A DNA stretch of 9,070 bases, from the NCBI GenBank assembly GCA_002428045.1, contig DIZZ01000038.1, positions 3,437 to 12,506 of the forward strand, read 5' to 3'. Numbering within the stretch: the stretch's first letter is position 1; the number at the start of each line of letters is the position of its first letter. The notes under the pieces are model-generated. The model saw only the letters and a program-made list of their open reading frames with translations. It ran no database searches and was not told the DNA's origin. Shown piece by piece: positions 4,184 to 9,070 of this stretch. The position numbers and the translations under genes are program-made. Origin of the DNA: Verrucomicrobia bacterium UBA6015 (GTDB lineage: Bacteria > Verrucomicrobiota > Kiritimatiellia > UBA8416).

Positions 4184-6847
4184 ATGCGAAATTGTTGTCG
4201 ACTCGTATCATCGCTACTTGCGCCACTGGTATGTGTCGCCATACCGGCTTCTGCCGCCCTAACAGGGGATGATCTGCTGACCTATTGGGGCGATCATTCG
4301 GATCTGGGTGTGCTTGCCGCCGGCGGCAGCCTACAGCCGACCCTGCGCAATGCGGTTGTCGAGCTGCTGGCGAAAGCGGTTCCCGATGAATACTTCAACG
4401 GTATCCCGCCCATGGGTCCGCCGCTGCCACCGAATCCTGCGCTTACCCCGCCTCCCTATGGCGAAGGCACTCCAAAAGTAAACCAAGCCTATGTCTGGGG
4501 GCTGACCGAGGCCGAAGGCCATCTCTGGTTCGGCACAGCCGCCAATGTTCACGCCCTCGTGCTGGGGGGCTATTTGAGTATTACCAACCCTATACAGACC
4601 GAGTCATTTGTGGCCGAGTTCGGGCACAGTTACGTTTCACAGGCTTTAGGTGTGCCAGCCATGATCGGCGACTGGCGGCCCCCACGTATTTTCCGCTATG
4701 ATCCTGTCACAGGGCAAAATATGGCTCGCGACACCACGTCTGATCTACCGATGGCCCACCTTCAGCGACTGCGCACGACCCTCGGACTGCGCTCTGCCGG
4801 ATCCTGGCTGGGCAGCACAAACAGCCCGCGGTCGCTGGTGTTTCTGGCGGGGCCAGCCTTGGCCGCCAATGGCGGACTGAATATGTTTGCCTATGACGCC
4901 CGCACCGAAACTTTGGTGGGATCGACAAACTTCCCCACCTATAACAATATCCGCAAATGGTTATTCCACGGCGGCGCACTCTATACCGCTGTCGGCAAGA
5001 CTGCCGGAGGCGGTGCGATACTACGCTGGCAGGACGATCCCTCGACCCCCGGCTGGCCCTGGGCTTTCGAGGAAATAGGCCAACTTGATGGGGCGGGTGT
5101 GGAACTGGCCGTTCATGACAGCCGTCTTTTTGTCTCCACATGGCCCGGCGCCGGTCAAGCCCTCGCCGCGCTCTGGATGAGTCCGGTCGTTCCGGCAGGT
5201 GGCCTGCATGCCGCCGATTCGGGCAACTGGCAGCGCGTATGGAAGGCAACCGATTACGAGCCCGATCCGGTGACGGCGTCCACCTACGGAACCGGGGCGC
5301 TCGCCTCATTCGAGGGTGCACTCTACTGGGGTACCATGCATGTTCCCGGCGTTGGCCTGGCTGCACATAGCCGTGTGCACGGCACCCCGCCCGACCAGGC
5401 GTCGCAAATCGCCGCTGCGCTCGGTTCGCATCGGGCGATCTCCATTTACCGTTGCGCCGATTTCGGTAGCGGCTCGTCCCCGACGGTTGAGCTGCTTTAT
5501 GGTGAGCAGCAGCTTCCTGTCTACGCACCGGTCGCGGGCGGTTGGGTGCTGGCCCCGAACGCCATGGGCGGCGCGGCCCCGCGATTCGGTCACTCCGGCC
5601 TCGGTAATCCGTTTAATAATTATACGTGGACGATGGATCGCTTCCAGGACGAACTCTATCTGGGTACCATGGACTTCAGCTACGTGGTCTTCGACATGGT
5701 GCCGCTTTTGTTGAGTACCCAAGAGCAACTGCAATTACGGCTTTACTTGGCGAGCAAGAACATCCGGCCAGAATCATTTTTCGGTGCCGACCTTTTCTGT
5801 TTTGCGAACGGAGACTCCGCGGCACGCGCCATTTCGCGACAAGGTGTAGGCAATCCATCAACGTATGGTATCCGCACGATGGTCAGCACGCCTGAGCGAC
5901 TCTACTTGGGCATGGCCAACCCGATGAACCTGCTTACCGATCCGAGCAAGCCGCTGGGGGGCTGGGAGCTGCTGGCACTGACCCGCCGACGGCATGCCGA
6001 GAATGATTTCGATGGCGACGGCATTGCGGATCTCACGGTCTATCATCCAGCCTCAGGAGACTGGTATGTCCAGCAGAGCGGGGATGGTAAACTGAACCAG
6101 CCGAGTTGGGGCTGGAGTGCCACGATTCCGGTACCCGGCGACTACGATGGTGACGGTACCGCCGATAGTGCCGTCTATCACGCGGAAAAGGGCGACTGGT
6201 ATATCAAGCAAAGCAGCAACGGAGGGTTCCGCAAGCAGGCCTGGGGATGGGATGCCGCAGTGCCGGTGCATGCCGACTACGATGGCGATGGAAAAACCGA
6301 CATCGCCGTCTATCATCCAGCCCGTGGAGACTGGTATATCCTCCAGAGCGGAAATAACAAAATGCGCAAGCTGGGTTGGGGCTGGTTTGCCACCATTCCG
6401 GTACCCGGTGACTATGACGGTGACGGCAAAACCGACATCGCCGTCTATCATCCAGAAAAGGGGGACTGGTATATCCTGCAAAGCCGCAACGGCGCTATGC
6501 GCAAACAGGCTTGGGGATGGTATGCCGCCAACCCGGTGCCATCCGACTATGACGGTGACGGCAGAACCGATATTGCCGTCTACCATCAGGCCGCTGGCGA
6601 CTGGTATATCCTGCAAAGTAGCAACGCACAAATGAGCAAGCAGAGCTGGGGGTGGCATGAGGCGCGGCCGGTGGCTTCCGATTATGACGGTGACGGCAGG
6701 GTGGATGTGAGCGTTTATAACCCATCAGTTGGCGATTGGTACATTCTACAAAGCGAAAATGGGACAATGCGCAAGCAAAATTGGGGCTGGCACGCAGCGC
6801 GCCCCGTCACACGTCAGGACGTCATCAACCGCTGGTTCAGGCGCTAG
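4184..6847 (+). CDS. Secreted protein with six 45-residue FG-GAP/VCBS-like calcium-loop repeats
   Basis: The 887-residue protein starts with a Sec signal peptide: MRNCCRL, a hydrophobic core to residue 21, and probable cleavage at ASA|AL (24/25). Residues 25 to about 605 are rich in aromatic and glycine beta-type blocks (LWFGTAANVHAL, PPRIFRYDPVTG, LNMFAYDA, GALYTAVGK, ALYWGTMHVPG, ELYLGTMDFSYVVFDM, RLYLGMANPMN) that recur with a hydrophobic-Y/W-x-G pattern. This suggests a beta-propeller-like fold of unrecognised family. Residues 608-877 are six tandem 45-residue repeats with a DxDGDGxxD calcium-binding loop, AVYHP, GDWYILQS and WGW motifs, related to FG-GAP/VCBS repeats. The protein ends ten residues later with no LPXTG, PEP-CTERM or membrane anchor, so release or periplasmic location is likely. 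Function is unknown; binding of carbohydrate or protein ligands is only a guess. It diverges from the ars operon and shares no evident role with it. Confidence 0.9.
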   Translation: MRNCCRLVSSLLAPLVCVAIPASAALTGDDLLTYWGDHSDLGVLAAGGSLQPTLRNAVVELLAKAVPDEYFNGIPPMGPPLPPNPALTPPPYGEGTPKVNQAYVWGLTEAEGHLWFGTAANVHALVLGGYLSITNPIQTESFVAEFGHSYVSQALGVPAMIGDWRPPRIFRYDPVTGQNMARDTTSDLPMAHLQRLRTTLGLRSAGSWLGSTNSPRSLVFLAGPALAANGGLNMFAYDARTETLVGSTNFPTYNNIRKWLFHGGALYTAVGKTAGGGAILRWQDDPSTPGWPWAFEEIGQLDGAGVELAVHDSRLFVSTWPGAGQALAALWMSPVVPAGGLHAADSGNWQRVWKATDYEPDPVTASTYGTGALASFEGALYWGTMHVPGVGLAAHSRVHGTPPDQASQIAAALGSHRAISIYRCADFGSGSSPTVELLYGEQQLPVYAPVAGGWVLAPNAMGGAAPRFGHSGLGNPFNNYTWTMDRFQDELYLGTMDFSYVVFDMVPLLLSTQEQLQLRLYLASKNIRPESFFGADLFCFANGDSAARAISRQGVGNPSTYGIRTMVSTPERLYLGMANPMNLLTDPSKPLGGWELLALTRRRHAENDFDGDGIADLTVYHPASGDWYVQQSGDGKLNQPSWGWSATIPVPGDYDGDGTADSAVYHAEKGDWYIKQSSNGGFRKQAWGWDAAVPVHADYDGDGKTDIAVYHPARGDWYILQSGNNKMRKLGWGWFATIPVPGDYDGDGKTDIAVYHPEKGDWYILQSRNGAMRKQAWGWYAANPVPSDYDGDGRTDIAVYHQAAGDWYILQSSNAQMSKQSWGWHEARPVASDYDGDGRVDVSVYNPSVGDWYILQSENGTMRKQNWGWHAARPVTRQDVINRWFRR
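6005..6814 (+). repeat. Six tandem 135-bp coding repeats
   Basis: Six in-frame units of exactly 135 bp each encode 45 residues starting at D-[FY]-DGDG. Units begin at 6005, 6140, 6275, 6410, 6545 and 6680. Units 3 and 4 are the most alike (shared DYDGDGKTDIAVYHP and GDWYILQS), while unit 1 (NDFDGDGIADLTVY) and unit 6 (VDVSVYNP) are the most divergent. This fits internal duplication outward from the middle. No unit is broken. Confidence 0.9.
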
Positions 6848-7024
6848 ACTGATCAGCTATCATCAACCCATTGTGAGAAACAGACAAAGCTACCAGCTAG
6901 GTGGTCTCCATCGACCCCCTGTAGCCGTCGGACGAAGGTCGACGTTCAGCGCATTAGTCCTTCGCTGCCGATCGGTCTTTACCACGAGTGTCAAAGATCA
7001 CACGGGCATCCGGGTCGATTTGCC
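6848..7024. other. Convergent intergenic region, no clear terminator
   Basis: The plus gene ending at 6847 and the minus gene ending at 7025 converge here. Only weak structure is visible: CGAAGG (6933-6938) with inverted CCTTCG (6959-6964) around a 20-nt loop, and a CCGATCGG palindrome at 6968-6975. Neither has a T-run. I see no gene in this stretch. Confidence 0.4.
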
Positions 7025-9070
7025 TCAGTTCCCGATCACCTGCAAGTTGATCCAGTAGTTGGTCTGCCACACCCAACTGATCGTGGTGTTGTTCGTGATG
7101 CTGAAGCTCGTGTTCGTGCCCGAACCGTTCGCGAGGCTGCCCGTGCCAATCCAACCTGTTGCCATGTACTGCGTCGTCCCGTTGAGAACCGGCGAGCCGG
7201 ACACCGTCGCGTTGATCACGGTGTTCCAGTTGCTCGTTGTCACGCCCATCGGCGTAGCCGTGCCGTACGGACTGGTCACCGTCAGCGTGTAGTACGGGGT
7301 CGCGCCTATGGAGGCCACATTGAGCAGTAGGTTATTACCTGAAATGGAAACCGTGGCGACCCAACCGTCAGGCAGGTTAAGCGTTGCAGGTGCAGAGCCC
7401 GTGATGCCGCCGGGCGCGGTGAGAAGTGTGTAGGTGCCGGTTGCAGCACCCCCAGCGGAGGTGATGGTGAGCACGGAAGCGCCGGAGAAAGTGAGGCTGC
7501 GTCCACTGGCAAGTTCGAGCCCATTGTGGCTTCCTGCAGGGGTGCTGAGGTTGAATTCAAGCTTGCCGTTTGCCGCGATGGTTGTATTGCCACCGAGCGT
7601 TCCGGTGCCGCCGAGCGTTGCGTTTGCCGCAACGCTTACGTTACCTGTGGCGGATGATTGATCGCCGTTGATGAAGAGCTTGCCTGCGATGATGGCGGTG
7701 GGGCTGGTGTAGGAATTCGTGCCGCCGAGGGTCCAGGTGCCGCTATCGTTTTTCGACAGCCCCCCGCCGGGAAGCGCAGGCAAGGCCTGGGTGATTTCCC
7801 CGCTGCCTGTACCGCGAAGGATGAGTGAACCGCTCTGCGTGGTGAGCGTATTGGCGGTCATCGCGCTGGTGAATTTAAGCAGCCCGCTGCCGGAGGCACT
7901 CAGGGTAAGCGAGGCGCTGCCGCTGAATCCGAAATTGAGTATGCGGTCGGTGGTTTCTCCGGGGCCGGTGTAGTTGAGGCTCACACTCGCTTGCCTGACA
8001 ATTTCGCCGATATCGATCGTGCCATTGGTTACGCTGGTGGGTGCCCCGAGTGAGCTGCTCGCCATCAGGGGAGTGCCACCGTTGACACTGTTGAACGAGG
8101 TGATGTTCACAGTGAACCCGGCAGTGGTCTGCGGCAGAAAAGAGGTTCTACCGCTGTAGGTATTGGAGCCGGAGAGGGTGAGCGTGCCGCCATAGGCTTT
8201 ATGCAGACCGCCCGCGCCGCTGAGAATGCCGCTGAGGATCTGGGCGGTAGTGTTCCACATTTGCAGGGTGGAACTGCTCGCAATCGAGACGTTTCCGGCA
8301 TAGTTGCCGCTGTTAAGCGTATTGCCGATCCGCAAGATGCCACCGCTGATCGTCGTGTCGCCGGTAAAGGTGTTGGCGGCGGATAGAATCAGGGTGCCGT
8401 TGCCCTCCTTGATGAGGCCTGCCGCGCCCGTGCTGGTGATTGCGCCGGAGATCGTGGAAACATTACCGCCAGCGCTCAAGCCCTTGGGCACCACCATCGT
8501 GCGTGTGACACCATTCATATCGATTCCGCTCGAGAAAGTAGTCGCCCCAGGGTTGCCGGTATCCGCAACGCCGAGAACAAACTTGCTCGGATTGAAATAG
8601 CCTGTGGCCGCGCCTTGACCAGACGCGCCCCACACGACGTTCGTGCCGAGGTTGATGGTGGGTCCCGTGCTTCCATCACCGCCAAACCCGCTCTCACCCC
8701 CTGGAATCGTCACCTGGTTGCTGCTGGTGCCCAGCGTCCGGGTCAATCCGGAGCTCCAGTAGCCGAGGACACCGCCGTTGAGGGTGAGGTTGCCGCTGCC
8801 AAGCGATGCAGAGTTATTGGCGATCGAGAGGGTACCACCGTTGATGGTGGTCGGACCCGTATAGGTATTTGCATTCACTGATGTGCCGAAGGAAAGCCTG
8901 CCGGATCCGTTTTTCACGACGCCGCCGTCTCCGCTGATCACACCAGGCATCGTGAGGGTGCCGGTTCCATCGACGGTGAGGGGGTGCCCCCCGTTAACGA
9001 CATTGGAACTGGCAGTAATCGGGAACGTTGAGTTGTTCACCCACGTTTGAGGGCCTCCGAGCGTGACCGG
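7025..9070 (-). CDS. Autotransporter-associated beta-strand repeat protein (5' end outside window)
   Basis: The frame stays open past the right edge of the window, so only the last 681 residues are seen. A GTG at 9040 is not a credible start, because the residues before it (GGPQTW) continue the fold. The visible part is a Gly/Ser/Thr/Asn-rich beta-helix with at least four autotransporter-associated repeats of the form G-x-G-T-L-x-L...NTYTG-x-T-x-I-x-G-G-x-L. These lie at 8816-8920, 8321-8419, 8141-8209 and 7664-7762. Near the C-terminus (visible residues about 592-681) is a distinct module with YYTLTVTSPYG, QYMATGWIGTGS and SWVWQTNYW. I associate it with large exported proteins of Kiritimatiellota and relatives. 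The protein stops eight residues after that motif. No autotransporter beta-barrel or sorting signal is present, so the mode of export is unclear. It is presumably surface-exposed or secreted; no enzymatic motif is seen. Confidence 0.88.
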   Translation of the reverse strand, partial: PVTLGGPQTWVNNSTFPITASSNVVNGGHPLTVDGTGTLTMPGVISGDGGVVKNGSGRLSFGTSVNANTYTGPTTINGGTLSIANNSASLGSGNLTLNGGVLGYWSSGLTRTLGTSSNQVTIPGGESGFGGDGSTGPTINLGTNVVWGASGQGAATGYFNPSKFVLGVADTGNPGATTFSSGIDMNGVTRTMVVPKGLSAGGNVSTISGAITSTGAAGLIKEGNGTLILSAANTFTGDTTISGGILRIGNTLNSGNYAGNVSIASSSTLQMWNTTAQILSGILSGAGGLHKAYGGTLTLSGSNTYSGRTSFLPQTTAGFTVNITSFNSVNGGTPLMASSSLGAPTSVTNGTIDIGEIVRQASVSLNYTGPGETTDRILNFGFSGSASLTLSASGSGLLKFTSAMTANTLTTQSGSLILRGTGSGEITQALPALPGGGLSKNDSGTWTLGGTNSYTSPTAIIAGKLFINGDQSSATGNVSVAANATLGGTGTLGGNTTIAANGKLEFNLSTPAGSHNGLELASGRSLTFSGASVLTITSAGGAATGTYTLLTAPGGITGSAPATLNLPDGWVATVSISGNNLLLNVASIGATPYYTLTVTSPYGTATPMGVTTSNWNTVINATVSGSPVLNGTTQYMATGWIGTGSLANGSGTNTSFSITNNTTISWVWQTNYWINLQVIGN

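Noticed and set aside
4707..5528. Minus-strand open frame of 273 codons opposite the secreted protein
   Set aside because: It is rich in arginine, proline and alanine, typical of an antisense frame in a G+C-rich gene, and it lies inside a clearly coding plus-strand gene with a signal peptide.
6053..6658. Long minus-strand open frame (201 codons) opposite the repeat region
   Set aside because: It is periodic because it mirrors the 135-bp repeats of the real plus-strand gene, and it has no start context or recognisable domain.
7025..9070. Repeated gccgttgatggtgg-like stretches as a CRISPR or DNA repeat array
   Set aside because: The repeats are degenerate, unevenly spaced and in frame; they encode the beta-strand repeats of one protein.

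Overview
The window (about 58% G+C by eye) looks like a chromosomal accessory region of a Gram-negative bacterium of the PVC group, most likely Kiritimatiellota or a relative. That placement is inferred from three things: a large secreted protein built of autotransporter-associated beta-strand repeats ending in a 'TGWxGTGS...WxWQTNYW' type domain, a second secreted protein with DxDGDGxxD (FG-GAP/VCBS-like) repeats, and a GxxExxR-family remnant. No rRNA or tRNA gene or other phylogenetic marker is present, so the assignment is tentative.

Layout. Positions 1-3870 hold one minus-strand cluster. Read in the direction of transcription it is: arsR (3870-3547), arsC (3537-3082), a broken GxxExxR nuclease-like gene (3034-2787), a short AhpD/carboxymuconolactone-decarboxylase-like gene with a cysteine-triplet tail (2699-2418), a 189-bp spacer with three inverted repeats, the arsenite permease gene acr3 (2228-1155), a vapBC toxin-antitoxin pair (1110-434), an internal fragment of a DinD/BRO-N gene (342-199), and the 5' part of a small conserved gene of unknown function (176 to beyond position 1). 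A 313-bp non-coding gap separates arsR from the divergent plus-strand gene at 4184-6847, a secreted 887-residue protein with six 45-residue calcium-loop repeats. Convergent to it, from the right edge to 7025, is the 3' part of the beta-strand-repeat protein gene.

How the genes work together. ArsR should repress the cluster until As(III) or Sb(III) binds. ArsC reduces arsenate to arsenite, and Acr3 exports arsenite. The AhpD-like protein has a CxxCxxxH redox motif plus two Cys-Cys-Cys blocks. It may handle thiol redox or bind arsenite between ArsC and Acr3, but this is inference. The vapBC pair directly behind acr3, together with two gene remnants, suggests that the arsenic cluster sits in a region with insertions, deletions and probably lateral transfer. 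Both clear promoters (arsR and vapBC) have a perfect TTGACA -35 box and a -10 box ending 7 nt before the ATG, which predicts leaderless mRNAs.

The two large secreted proteins on the right have no visible link to arsenic. They look like cell-surface or exported proteins of unknown function. I see no CRISPR array, transposase or RNA gene. The least ordinary features are the cysteine-tailed AhpD-like protein inside the ars operon and the predicted leaderless starts.
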